The translations under genes and the position numbers were made by a program. Source: Microbulbifer sp. MKSA007 (lineage in GTDB: Bacteria; Pseudomonadota; Gammaproteobacteria; Pseudomonadales; Cellvibrionaceae). From it: a DNA stretch of 64,000 nt. Below, piece after piece: positions 10,979 through 18,358 of this stretch (within the stretch, counting starts at the first letter, position 1; the number at the start of each line of letters is the position of its first letter). The notes below the pieces were generated by a model. The model was not told where the DNA came from. It saw nothing but the letters and a program-made list of their open reading frames with translations, and made no database searches. Where the stretch lies: positions 827,501 through 891,500 of the forward strand of contig CP128433.1 in the NCBI GenBank assembly GCA_032615215.1, written 5' to 3'.

Positions 10979-11574
10979 GCGGCGGCCTCCGCCTGCTGTT
11001 CTACTCGACGAAACTCAATAACCCATACCCAGGGGTTTTGATTCCAATTGTCTTCGCCGTAGACTGATCGCCATAACTCACGAAATCTCTTAATGGGCGT
11101 ATCACATATCACGCAATCCACTTCTTCCCATCCAAAATGGATTCCCATAGCTGAATGAGCTTGATAACCCTCACACACTCTACACGGCCAAATATTTTCC
11201 TTTCCTGCTAAATCTGCATATTCTTCATTTGAGTAGCACCCTTCGGCTTTCGCATCCTCTTCGCTGATGTCCTGAATACGCTCAATACGAATATCAGTAA
11301 TCTCACGGACGATGCTCGGCTCCTCCTGCACCCGTAGGCGATCACCTATCTCCCCATACCTGCAAGCGACATCAACAAACCCACATTGCCAGGCATCGGT
11401 AATCATGCTGGAAAGGCTGCGACCGGGAAGTAGGCCACCTATTTGGTCGATAATTTCCCCGTTCGTGGCGCCGCTGAAAGGCTGCGGTTTTATTAGTCTG
11501 CGCGTCTGGGTTTTACGGTTATCACGTATTGCCCGCACCATATCCCCATTGAATGAAATTGGACGTTCTTTCAT
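10975..11574 (-). CDS. ASCH-domain-like phage protein
   Basis: 199 residues. It opens with KERPISFNGDMVRAI and the KTQTRRLIKPQ motif, continues with YGEIGDRLRVQEE and IERIQDISEEDAKAEG, and ends with ELWRSVYGEDNWNQNPWVWV. These blocks are typical of ASCH/PUA-fold proteins common in phage early regions, thought to bind RNA or modified bases. Two CxxC pairs (WPCRVC and DCVICD) inserted in the middle could bind zinc. A ribosome site (gggagag) precedes the ATG. It overlaps both neighbours by a few bases. Confidence 0.82.
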   Translation of the reverse strand: MKERPISFNGDMVRAIRDNRKTQTRRLIKPQPFSGATNGEIIDQIGGLLPGRSLSSMITDAWQCGFVDVACRYGEIGDRLRVQEEPSIVREITDIRIERIQDISEEDAKAEGCYSNEEYADLAGKENIWPCRVCEGYQAHSAMGIHFGWEEVDCVICDTPIKRFRELWRSVYGEDNWNQNPWVWVIEFRRVEQQAEAAA

Positions 11575-12020
11575 TATGCAGCTCTCCCTTTTTCCTGTTT
11601 ACGATTCGGTAGAATCTCTGCCTGCCAGCCGTGGTCTTTGTAGTGGTTGGGGTTGGCTTTGTTTTTAATGGTGTCTAATTCCGGGCGCACTAATTCGGCT
11701 AGGTCATTAAGGCGGACGCCGTAGGCTTCGAACTCGGTCGAGTCTTTATAGAAATCCCCTTCAGGGGTTTTGCACTCAACAAATACCGTTACCATCCAGT
11801 GGTGTTGCCAGTTCAATATTTCATGCTGGTAATCAGCGCGGGCGATATCGCCCACGGCACCGCGTTGGCGGCGGTGGGTGATCTTTAAAATAGGATCACC
11901 ATCGGTATCCAGGCCGGTACTGCTGCGCGCGGTGAGGATTAAACCGGGTAGCCAGCGGTTTACCCGGCGGGCGTGCAGGGCGCGTTGGCTCATGGGCTTG
12001 CGGGGTTTACGCTTGGGCAT
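11574..12020 (-). CDS. Hypothetical phage early protein
   Basis: 148 residues from the ATG at 12020, chosen because ggag lies about 9 bases upstream; a longer frame to 12050 is possible. The N-terminus is very basic (PKRKPRKPMSQRALHARRVNRW), suggesting nucleic acid contact. No domain recognised. The gene overlaps its upstream neighbour by 14 bases and its stop overlaps the next start by one base. Confidence 0.7.
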   Translation of the reverse strand: MPKRKPRKPMSQRALHARRVNRWLPGLILTARSSTGLDTDGDPILKITHRRQRGAVGDIARADYQHEILNWQHHWMVTVFVECKTPEGDFYKDSTEFEAYGVRLNDLAELVRPELDTIKNKANPNHYKDHGWQAEILPNRKQEKGRAA

Positions 12021-12336
12021 TTTTTGGGGTCTCCACCATTTGCCGCGCATACCGCAAAATGCCGATAGTGCCTGTTATGCTTGTGCGGTAAGGGTTCTCT
12101 TCATGCTCTTCCCATGTTGCGGTTTTGTCAGCAACCCGATTACTCAATATGTACCAAGCGTCCCACCAGTCGTACTCGCCGGAATAGTCGGGGCCGGTAT
12201 TAATCCCCCAGACGTATGCACACTCAAGCCGTCCCATGTGCTCATACTCTTGCGAGAAAGCATCAATAGGTTCACCAAGCGCAATTAACAGCGCACGCGC
12301 TTTCTTGCAGAGTTTTTTGTATTGCCGTGCTTTCAC
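12007..12336 (-). CDS. Hypothetical phage early protein
   Basis: 109 residues from a GTG start with gggag upstream. The first 20 residues are basic (ARQYKKLCKKARALL) and the middle is rich in aromatic and acidic residues (GEYDWWDAWYIL). No family recognised. It belongs to the chain of overlapping leftward early genes. Confidence 0.68.
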   Translation of the reverse strand: MKARQYKKLCKKARALLIALGEPIDAFSQEYEHMGRLECAYVWGINTGPDYSGEYDWWDAWYILSNRVADKTATWEEHEENPYRTSITGTIGILRYARQMVETPKNAQA

Positions 12337-12366
12337 AATGGCTCCCTGATTCTTGTTGAGCTGATA

Positions 12367-12552
12367 TCAACGGCTGGGCTTAATTCTTTCAATATCAACG
12401 CCGCCGGCTTTCCCTTCAATTTTTACAACTGGCGTGCCGCATACGTCCCAAGCAATTGAGCGAGTGTGCGTGCTTATTTCATTTCCAAAGTCATCAACAA
12501 AAATTACTGGGGTTCCGGGTGGGTATTGATTGTTGAATTCAGCCGTATTCAT
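12367..12552 (-). CDS. Small hypothetical phage protein
   Basis: 61 residues; short beta-rich sequence with the pattern PPGTPVIFVDDFGNEI near the start, resembling small SH3-like or KOW-like phage proteins. Function unknown. It lies between two other leftward early genes with 30-base and 75-base gaps. Confidence 0.6.
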   Translation of the reverse strand: MNTAEFNNQYPPGTPVIFVDDFGNEISTHTRSIAWDVCGTPVVKIEGKAGGVDIERIKPSR

Positions 12553-12627
12553 TACTCGATACTCTTACTATTGTTTTCTACCCACTTAGCCCGCACTGGG
12601 CGGGCTTAGAAAGTTATTGGCTGTGGG

Positions 12628-12882
12628 TCAGGCGGCGTTCGGTTCTGGGTGAGGGCAGTCTTGGGGTTTGTCCTCGGTGATTTTTTTATCGTCGATACGA
12701 TAAATTTTTGCGGTGTCGGTTTTCTTGTCGAAGATCTGAGCCCAGTGTGTGAACAGCTCCTGTTGGGCAATGCGCTCTACCTCTTGGTAGGCTTCTTCTT
12801 CAGTGGCGTAGGAGCGTTTGAAATCTTTGATGCCACCCATCATTAAGTTGTAGGTGCCAGTGAATAGTGCGAATCTTTTCAT
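12628..12882 (-). CDS. Small hypothetical phage protein
   Basis: 84 residues from the ATG at 12882; ttggag lies just before it. The sequence RFALFTGTYNLMMGGIKDFK with a following acidic helix suggests a compact alpha/beta protein. No domain recognised. Leftward early operon. Confidence 0.65.
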   Translation of the reverse strand: MKRFALFTGTYNLMMGGIKDFKRSYATEEEAYQEVERIAQQELFTHWAQIFDKKTDTAKIYRIDDKKITEDKPQDCPHPEPNAA

Positions 12883-12972
12883 GGAGTTCTCCAATTAATT
12901 AAAATTGGGCTCCGTACCGGCAGCCCTAACGGTTACAGCTGACTGATGCGCCTGGGGCGCGGTTGAAAGTTA

Positions 12973-13662
12973 TTAATCGTATTCTGAATCGAGGTAAACA
13001 GAATCGCCGTAGATTTCATCAATATTGCTAATCAAAGTTCTGCGGGCATATAGCTTGAATAGTTCACCGGGAAGCCCGTAATTAAGTGTTTGGGCCTGCA
13101 CTCCTCTTCTAAAGTTTTTGCCATCCTCTCGGATAATCGAGATGTAGTGATGCTCTTCATCGCGGTCCTTATAAAGTGAAATCTCAATATTATTGAATGA
13201 ATATTCACCGTGGAGGATTTTCACTCTTGTAAAATATTCGGATCGCTCCCACTCTAGTCTTATTTCTTCATGCCCTTCACTAAGGTGCTCCTCTTGCCAT
13301 TCCTTTTTAATGAGTTCTAAAAACTCTTCAGATGTTATTGCAGCCGGAACGGGTTGGAGAGCTTTATCTAATAGTGGTTTTAAATGTGCACCTGCTTGCT
13401 CATCTAGAGCTTTGATGTACAGCTCACCGATCATGTCGGTAATATATTTGTTGTACTCGGGCAGGGTTATTTGGTTTGTGCAGATAGAGATTTTATCTTC
13501 AATAGCCTTTTTCAAAGACTGACCAAAATCACTATATTCGCGAAGCACTGAATCCAAAATTCCAACAATGGTGGCTTCAACTTTTGAGTCGATAGACTTT
13601 TCCAGTTTTCCGCTGTCGATGTACTTACCAAGACTTTCAGTGACGAGTTGCTGTAGTTCCAT
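12973..13662 (-). CDS. Hypothetical phage protein, helical, acidic
   Basis: 229 residues from the ATG at 13662, which has aaagga 7 bases upstream. The first ~150 residues are mostly helical with many charged residues. The end contains a beta-rich block (NNIEISLYKDRDEEHHYISI). No recognised family. The DNA is AT-richer than its neighbours, which may point to a separate origin. Confidence 0.68.
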   Translation of the reverse strand: MELQQLVTESLGKYIDSGKLEKSIDSKVEATIVGILDSVLREYSDFGQSLKKAIEDKISICTNQITLPEYNKYITDMIGELYIKALDEQAGAHLKPLLDKALQPVPAAITSEEFLELIKKEWQEEHLSEGHEEIRLEWERSEYFTRVKILHGEYSFNNIEISLYKDRDEEHHYISIIREDGKNFRRGVQAQTLNYGLPGELFKLYARRTLISNIDEIYGDSVYLDSEYD

Positions 13663-13692
13663 TTTCAATCCTTTGCTTTTATTTGTGGGTGA

Positions 13693-13980
13693 TTAGCTGG
13701 CTTCGGGTACAGTTTGTTTTTCGATAAGGTCGCGCATCCAAACCATGCCGTTAGATGTAACTTTGGTATTGATATACGGCACTGCCACTGGCCCGCGTTT
13801 GTATTGAGCGTTTTGTGCAACGAGCAGGCCCTGTGTTGTGGCAAACTTGGTGGGTGAATTACGCATGGGTTCATGGCTGTGCAACAGGCCGTTATTCCGC
13901 ATGAGTTCCATTAATTTATTTCTACCCATTCCCAACAGGCGGGCGGCTTGGGTGATGGTGAAAAGTTTTTCTCTGTTCAC
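13693..13980 (-). CDS. KilAC-like phage antirepressor domain protein
   Basis: 95 residues from a GTG start with ggagg upstream. The core FTITQAARLLGMGRNKLMEL is the KilAC helix-turn-helix seen at the end of many phage antirepressors, followed by LLHSHEPMRN and the Q-x-K-x-G-x-V block. It lacks the usual N-terminal BRO/AntA domain, so it is a stand-alone domain. It overlaps the preceding gene by 4 bases. A role in relieving repression is plausible but not shown. Confidence 0.75.
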   Translation of the reverse strand: MNREKLFTITQAARLLGMGRNKLMELMRNNGLLHSHEPMRNSPTKFATTQGLLVAQNAQYKRGPVAVPYINTKVTSNGMVWMRDLIEKQTVPEAS

Positions 13981-14135
13981 GCTGCCTCCTGATTTTCTTG
14001 TTGTGGGGCTTGGCCTTGGATGGCTTCGGAAAGTGTCGCGACTTGTTCGCGCATACTTTTCATTTCAACTTCTTGCAGCTTCACCTTGGCCAGCAGTTCT
14101 TCGTATAGCTCTAAGATTCGGGTGAATTCACTCAT
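13977..14135 (-). CDS. Very small coiled-coil phage protein
   Basis: 52 residues from the ATG at 14135. The sequence SEFTRILELYEELLAKVKLQ and onward is one amphipathic helix with heptad spacing, likely a coiled coil. A longer frame upstream is possible, but that stretch is better explained by the zinc-ribbon gene in another frame. The start overlaps that gene by 8 bases, fitting translational coupling. Confidence 0.6.
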   Translation of the reverse strand: MSEFTRILELYEELLAKVKLQEVEMKSMREQVATLSEAIQGQAPQQENQEAA

Positions 14136-14304
14136 GGCCGGGCCCCGTTTTTTTGAACTTCCTTTCTCTACCGATGGCGGGTTCCCAGTATCGGCAGGGT
14201 TGGCAATTCCAGCCGCGTAATTGCAATTGCCCATTAAATACAGGCCCTGCTGGCTTGCCACAGTGAGGGCAGGGCATTTGCGGTAGCGGCTGGGCTTGGT
14301 TCAC
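14128..14304 (-). CDS. Small zinc-ribbon phage protein (58 aa)
   Basis: The frame starts at GTG 14304, overlapping the previous stop as GTGA, and ends at 14128. It encodes CPHC near residue 12 and CQPC near residue 34, a two-knuckle zinc ribbon, with a basic C-terminus (GRERKFKKTGPG). The arrangement of overlaps on both sides supports it as a real gene. Function unknown; such proteins often bind nucleic acid. Confidence 0.68.
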   Translation of the reverse strand: MNQAQPLPQMPCPHCGKPAGPVFNGQLQLRGWNCQPCRYWEPAIGRERKFKKTGPGHE

Positions 14305-14603
14305 GCGGCTTCCTTCCTCTGGATCTCCAAGTGGTTCCAGTCGCGGTAGAGGGCGTGGAGTTTTTTCTCACCATCCGCAATGACGTTTTCAGGTGATCTG
14401 CCGTGGTAGCGCAGATTCATCACGTTGATTGCGTGTTGGAAGTTGTCGCCATCCAGTAACGCAAGGTCTGCTACGGGGACTGAAAAGTCGTAGCTATTCC
14501 AGGCTGAAAGCAAAACCAGTGCTGCAATTTTGCTGGCTCCAGAATTTCCATTAGCGACGGTGAGCAGGGTTTCCACGCTGCGGGCTGGGTTGTTCTGGTT
14601 CAT
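14301..14603 (-). CDS. DUF7673-like phage protein
   Basis: 100 residues. The pattern SKIAALVLLSAWNSYDFSVP, then LALLDGDNFQHAINVMNLRY and a closing LHALYRDWNHLE, matches a small family of phage and prophage proteins that I recall as DUF7673. Function unknown. Its ATG overlaps the preceding stop codon (ATGA). Confidence 0.68.
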   Translation of the reverse strand: MNQNNPARSVETLLTVANGNSGASKIAALVLLSAWNSYDFSVPVADLALLDGDNFQHAINVMNLRYHGRSPENVIADGEKKLHALYRDWNHLEIQRKEAA

Positions 14604-14779
14604 GCGGCATCACCTCCAAACGGTGGCCAGTTATTTACTGGCTTTGCGGTGGTAGGTTTTGGTTGCACTAGGCGGGTGCCAATTTTGTGGACGGAGTTGG
14701 CAATATCGATGCGGCGCTTAAGGCGGTCGATATTGTTTTTACTCATCGCCGTGGGGTGTACAAACACGGTGGCGGTCAT
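14600..14779 (-). CDS. Very small hypothetical phage protein (59 aa)
   Basis: 59 residues from the ATG at 14779, with ggagg upstream and an ATGA overlap with the LuxR-like gene. It is basic in the middle (DRLKRRIDIANSVHKIGTRL) and ends PFGGDAA. No domain recognised. A longer frame through the upstream gene has no good start and is set aside. Confidence 0.6.
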   Translation of the reverse strand: MTATVFVHPTAMSKNNIDRLKRRIDIANSVHKIGTRLVQPKPTTAKPVNNWPPFGGDAA

Positions 14780-15114
14780 GCGATTCCCTCCAGGTTGTTT
14801 TGGATGCGAATGGTTTGTGAGGTATGGCGGCGATAGAGTCGGGTGCGCAGTTGTTCTTGGCCTGCGCCAATTCCGCTGACAATCGTTGCGATCAGGGTGA
14901 ACTGGATTAATCCGTGTTTTACCGCCTTGGCCACGGCGTCGGTGCTGTTGCGGGCGTGCAGTTTGTAGAAGCACTCCGCGAGCAGGTTGCTGACGTTGGT
15001 GACGGAGCACTGCATAGCCTGGGCGGTTTCCCGGTTTGAGAGCCCTCGGGCGCGATGTGTTAGCGCTTCCGCTTGGCGTGGTGCTAGTTGTCGGAACTCC
15101 GTTTCGGTGTGCAT
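14776..15114 (-). CDS. LuxR-type helix-turn-helix regulator, first gene of leftward early operon
   Basis: 112 residues from the ATG at 15114. The DNA-binding domain LAPRQAEALTHRARGLSNRE and the following TAQAMQCSVTNVSNLLAECF give the four-helix GerE/LuxR fold. There is no receiver or ligand-binding domain. It is the first gene behind the promoter that carries two operator-like sites at 15149-15189, so it is probably silenced by CI in the lysogen and could act as an early activator. Confidence 0.75.
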   Translation of the reverse strand: MHTETEFRQLAPRQAEALTHRARGLSNRETAQAMQCSVTNVSNLLAECFYKLHARNSTDAVAKAVKHGLIQFTLIATIVSGIGAGQEQLRTRLYRRHTSQTIRIQNNLEGIA

Positions 15115-15148
15115 TTGGGTGCCCTGTCCTTGGTTTGCATGAAGACAG

Positions 15149-15189
15149 TAGCCGAAAGTTAATGTGTTCGTCAATAGCCGTAAGTTAAT
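15149..15189. promoter_or_regulatory. Left operator: two 15-bp CI/Cro-type sites
   Basis: TAGCCGAAAGTTAAT (15149-15163) and TAGCCGTAAGTTAAT (15175-15189) lie 26 bases apart, just upstream of the leftward early operon. Three more copies occur in the cI-cro gap at 17661-17714. Shared sites at the two divergent early promoters are what a lambda-like repressor needs. Confidence 0.8.
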
Positions 15190-15249
15190 ACTAGGGGCTG
15201 TAGTGGTGTGGTTTGTCGTGAGGAGCAAGTAACTTATTGAATATCAATG

Positions 15250-15391
15250 GCGCTAGGAGTGGCTGCCAGAAAGGGATAATGGCTCTATCTAATTTTGAGC
15301 TTGAGCAGAATATTGTCGCTTTATGAAGAATTTAGCGCCAATGGAGGCTGCGAGCTTCTGCTTAATTGGGCAAGCAGCCAATGACTAGCGC
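15250..15391. repeat. 142-bp segment bounded by inverted repeats
   Basis: GCGCTAGGAGTGGCTGC (15250-15266) and its near-inverse GCAGCCAATGACTAGCGC (15374-15391) bound a gene-free segment. The gap 15190-15417 has no other feature I can name. The segment could end the GIY-YIG gene transcript as a long hairpin, or be a small mobile remnant. Confidence 0.4.
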
Positions 15392-15417
15392 ATGTACAGG
15401 GTTCTTTTATGTAGCTG

Positions 15418-16755
15418 TTATATAGTTTCAGGAAACTCTTCAGCTAGATTATTTGCGGCTTTCTTATTTTGACGTTGGGCAATTATACTTCGAGATTCTC
15501 TGTAATCTCTGGCTTCAGCGGTTTTAATAAATTCAGCATTTGGATATTCCCTTTTAACTACTCTTTCAATATCCGAAAGGGATACACGGAAGAACTCTTT
15601 TCTTGTATTAACTAAATTGAGTCTTCTTTGATCAAATACCTTATGAAGTTTGTTTTCTAGCGCCGGAGCATTGTCTGAAAAGATCATGGCGTGGACATCA
15701 AAGGTGAAGGGGACACTAGCGTCACCAAGCTCTTTGACCCGATCATTTGGTTCTAGTCGTCTGGTCATTCCAATTTTATATACATGCGCACCAAATGATC
15801 CTACATTTGAAATAACATATACGTGCCCTTGTTTAGTTTGTTCTGCCATAGATTTGGCGCGTTCAGATTTTTTATGGGCCTCTGTGAGTTCTTCGTTTAG
15901 CTTGGCTATTTTTGCGTTAAGGTTTTCAAGTTTACTTCCTGTGGCTTTTTCAGCCTCTTTCTTTGCTTTGTCTAATAATTTTTTATACTTATCCTCCTCT
16001 TTGAGAGATCTTTCCATCTCTTGTTCTAGTTTTAACTCTTCTCGCATTTGGCGTTTAATTTCTTGCTGCTCTTCCTTTTCTTTTTGCTTCTTATCTTTGT
16101 ATTCATAGGCTAGTCGTAGCTCTTTAAGCTTTAGGAGGTAGTACTCATGTGAGATAACTATAGAGTTAGATTGATTCATTTTGTTTATGGCGTCATAGGC
16201 AGCTTCTATTCGCTTTTCCATTCTGTCAACATTATTCCAGGTTGTATTGGAAATTGCGGAGTCGCATTCATTATTAAAAGCTCTGGCAGTTAACTTGATG
16301 GCCCGATTAGTCATCGTTCTGCCTTTCGCTTTGCTTCCTTCTACAGTCCACTGGGTGTTGCAATATATTGCCTTTTTAGAAGAGATTAAGCCTTTTTGTT
16401 CATTTTTTATATGGCCTATTTTCTGCTTGTATACCTCTGATGTGTCAAAGTCAAAGTGAGGTTTGTAGAATCCTAACTCAGCAAGCTGGATTTCCTCGTC
16501 ATAGATGGCAGCTTTCTTGATTAGCTTGTTTAGTATTTCTCTTTTTTCTTTATAGTTTTGTATAAGGGTTGCTGTTTCAGTGGATATTTTTTGTTTCTCT
16601 TTTTTAGCTTTTTCAACTTCTTCATCAATATTTATTATTTTTGAATACTTCTGTTTAATTTTTTTAAGCTGTAGGTAAATTTTTGTTGTTACCACTGAAA
16701 GTGCTATAAGGGTCGCAATTGTTATGGATATTCCGATAATTAGCTGTTGCTCCAT
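15418..16755 (-). CDS. Membrane-anchored DUF4041 / T5orf172 GIY-YIG protein, in the cI operon
   Basis: 445 residues. One membrane helix (about residues 6-27) is followed by a coiled coil. A DUF4041-type middle domain then leads into a second, highly charged coiled coil (about 215-310). The C-terminal T5orf172 GIY-YIG-type domain begins at VYVISN, with VYKIGMTRR, the catalytic-type E in ALENKLH, and EFF. GIY-YIG folds cut DNA. The gene lies on the same strand as cI, 220 bases behind it, so the lysogen should express it. Superinfection exclusion or defence is a reasonable inference; no direct proof. The DNA is clearly AT-richer than its surroundings. Confidence 0.82.
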   Translation of the reverse strand: MEQQLIIGISITIATLIALSVVTTKIYLQLKKIKQKYSKIINIDEEVEKAKKEKQKISTETATLIQNYKEKREILNKLIKKAAIYDEEIQLAELGFYKPHFDFDTSEVYKQKIGHIKNEQKGLISSKKAIYCNTQWTVEGSKAKGRTMTNRAIKLTARAFNNECDSAISNTTWNNVDRMEKRIEAAYDAINKMNQSNSIVISHEYYLLKLKELRLAYEYKDKKQKEKEEQQEIKRQMREELKLEQEMERSLKEEDKYKKLLDKAKKEAEKATGSKLENLNAKIAKLNEELTEAHKKSERAKSMAEQTKQGHVYVISNVGSFGAHVYKIGMTRRLEPNDRVKELGDASVPFTFDVHAMIFSDNAPALENKLHKVFDQRRLNLVNTRKEFFRVSLSDIERVVKREYPNAEFIKTAEARDYRESRSIIAQRQNKKAANNLAEEFPETI

Positions 16756-16975
16756 TTGACTCTATCCTTAGTGCAAGATGCAAAATCGACTATGTTCTAT
16801 TTTTTTGTTCACTTGAGGTGAAAGTGCAGAGAATTAGAAATATATCTAATCGGATAGATGTGAAGCAACAAAGTTATTTCATTTGTTGCTTTTTGATTGA
16901 GGTGAATTTCGGCTTGGGGGAGGCTATGTCACAAGTTAAAGTGACTTTTGTACATCTGTGCTAATTGCGAAGGTG

Positions 16976-17650
16976 TTAGTCTGGGGTGTAGGAACCAAGT
17001 ATGACGCCGCAAAAGCTAACATCCATATCCGTGATATCCATTGATGGATAGCTGGGATTGATTGGCCGTAAGAAAGTGCGACCCATATCTTCGGCATAAA
17101 TCTTGAAGGTAACTTCGTCATTAAGCTTGGCTATAACTCGACAACCATTAGTGAGAGGTTTGTCAGGGTCAACAAATATAATGGTTCCTTCAGGGTAAGA
17201 TCGTTGGCCTGGGTAGGGGCTTGTCATGCTATCGCCATTAACACGTAGAGCGTAGGCTCGGTCAGAGTGTGTTGCTGGGCAGGGCAGCCAAGCTTCGGCT
17301 TCACTCGGATCAATTAAGTCTAGAGCTTCACAAAAGGCTCCAGCTTGTACCCAGCTAATCAGGGGGATTCTCCCTTGAATCCTTGGTCCTTGGGTAACAT
17401 TGCTTCCCTCCTTAGTGTTTCCTTCACCTGGTCCTTTACCAGTACCGGTGAGAAGCCAATCAACAGAGACACCAAGCGTTTCTGCAATTCGTTTGGCTGT
17501 ACTCATTCGTGGCAGCTTCTCTCCATTGCGGTAGCTCCATATCGTTACGGTGCTTACCTCAAACAGGCGCGCCAATGCCTCCTGCGTATCTTCCACGCCG
17601 GCATGAGTAACCGCCTGCTTGAATCTCTTTGCAAAGTCTGGATGTTTCAT
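16976..17650 (-). CDS. cI: CI-type lysogeny repressor with S24 self-cleavage domain
   Basis: 224 residues. The N-terminal XRE helix-turn-helix (TQEALARLFEVSTVTIWSYR) ends near residue 66. A linker leads to the S24/LexA-like domain. The cleavage site is A103-G104 in WVQAGAF, the nucleophile S141 in NGDSM and the general base K183 in VTFKIY. It should hold the lysogen and be inactivated by RecA during DNA damage. It is transcribed away from cro, with three operator-like sites between them. Confidence 0.94.
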   Translation of the reverse strand: MKHPDFAKRFKQAVTHAGVEDTQEALARLFEVSTVTIWSYRNGEKLPRMSTAKRIAETLGVSVDWLLTGTGKGPGEGNTKEGSNVTQGPRIQGRIPLISWVQAGAFCEALDLIDPSEAEAWLPCPATHSDRAYALRVNGDSMTSPYPGQRSYPEGTIIFVDPDKPLTNGCRVIAKLNDEVTFKIYAEDMGRTFLRPINPSYPSMDITDMDVSFCGVILGSYTPD

Positions 17651-17660
17651 GGCGACATAT

Positions 17661-17714
17661 TAGCTATAAGTTAATTAATTATCGGCTATTGATTTCCGGT
17701 AGCTGAAAGTTAAT
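17661..17714. promoter_or_regulatory. Right operator: three CI/Cro-type sites between cI and cro
   Basis: TAGCTATAAGTTAAT (17661-17675), TAGCCGATAATTAAT on the minus strand (17674-17688) and TAGCTGAAAGTTAAT (17700-17714). The first two form an imperfect 28-bp palindrome. Together with the two sites at 15149-15189 the consensus is TAGCYRWWARTTAAT. Confidence 0.82.
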
Positions 17715-17746
17715 ACTCTAGCTTCTGATGACAAGGAGCAGCAGCA

Positions 17747-18016
17747 ATGGTGCAGGAAACGACAGACTCTGCCCTAGATATCGCTATCAAACTGGTCGGA
17801 TCACAGGCCAACCTTGCAAGGGCGATAGGGGTAACCCCGGTCTTTGTCTCCCAGATGCGTAATGGATTAAAGGCGATACCGCCAAAGCTTTGCTCAAAGA
17901 TAGAGCTAGCTACTCAGAGGAAGGTTTCCCGGGCGTGTCTTCGGCCTGATGTCTTTGGGCCGTTGGATGATCTAGTTGAGGAGCAAGCCATGCCAGAAGT
18001 TCAGCAGGCAAGTTAA
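17747..18016 (+). CDS. Cro/YdaS-type early repressor
   Basis: 89 residues with an N-terminal helix-turn-helix (GSQANLARAIGVTPVFVSQM) and the YdaS-type tail VSRACLRPDVFGPLDDLV. YdaS/Cro proteins switch off cI and early genes during lytic growth. Transcription diverges from cI. A ribosome site (aaggagc) precedes the ATG. Confidence 0.88.
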   Translation: MVQETTDSALDIAIKLVGSQANLARAIGVTPVFVSQMRNGLKAIPPKLCSKIELATQRKVSRACLRPDVFGPLDDLVEEQAMPEVQQAS

Positions 18017-18358
18017 GGCTGTGCGGGTTCGTTTCAGAAACCAGAATAACGATCATTTTCAATTCCCCATTTTGTTGTCCTGCCATTCTGCGGTTTTTGA
18101 AGATCGGGATTAATTCATTGCCGTATATGGGGATTTATACAGGGTGTGTCAGTTACCCAAGAAAGGGCCGGTGAGGGACGCCAAGCCGGCCCGCTTTGAA
18201 GACTGCGGGAAAGACCGCTGACAGCCGCGAAAGACCGGCACTCATTTCTCTGCGCTTTTGGCGTCTCTGTAGGGTGTAGTTCGCCGTGCGCGAATAGTGA
18301 AATCAAGGATAGGTAAAAACAATATGACCCATTCATTATTTTTCTGGGGGGCTGCTGC
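18017..18358 (+). other. Early-region leader: hairpin and a 12-codon upstream frame
   Basis: No ordinary gene fits here. An inverted repeat (gggccgg ... ccggccc, about 18166-18188) could be an early terminator. A 12-codon frame at 18324-18362 (ATG ACC CAT TCA to TGA) has aaggatagg upstream, and its stop overlaps the ATG of the replication gene (ATGA), so it may be a leader peptide for coupled translation. Confidence 0.4.
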
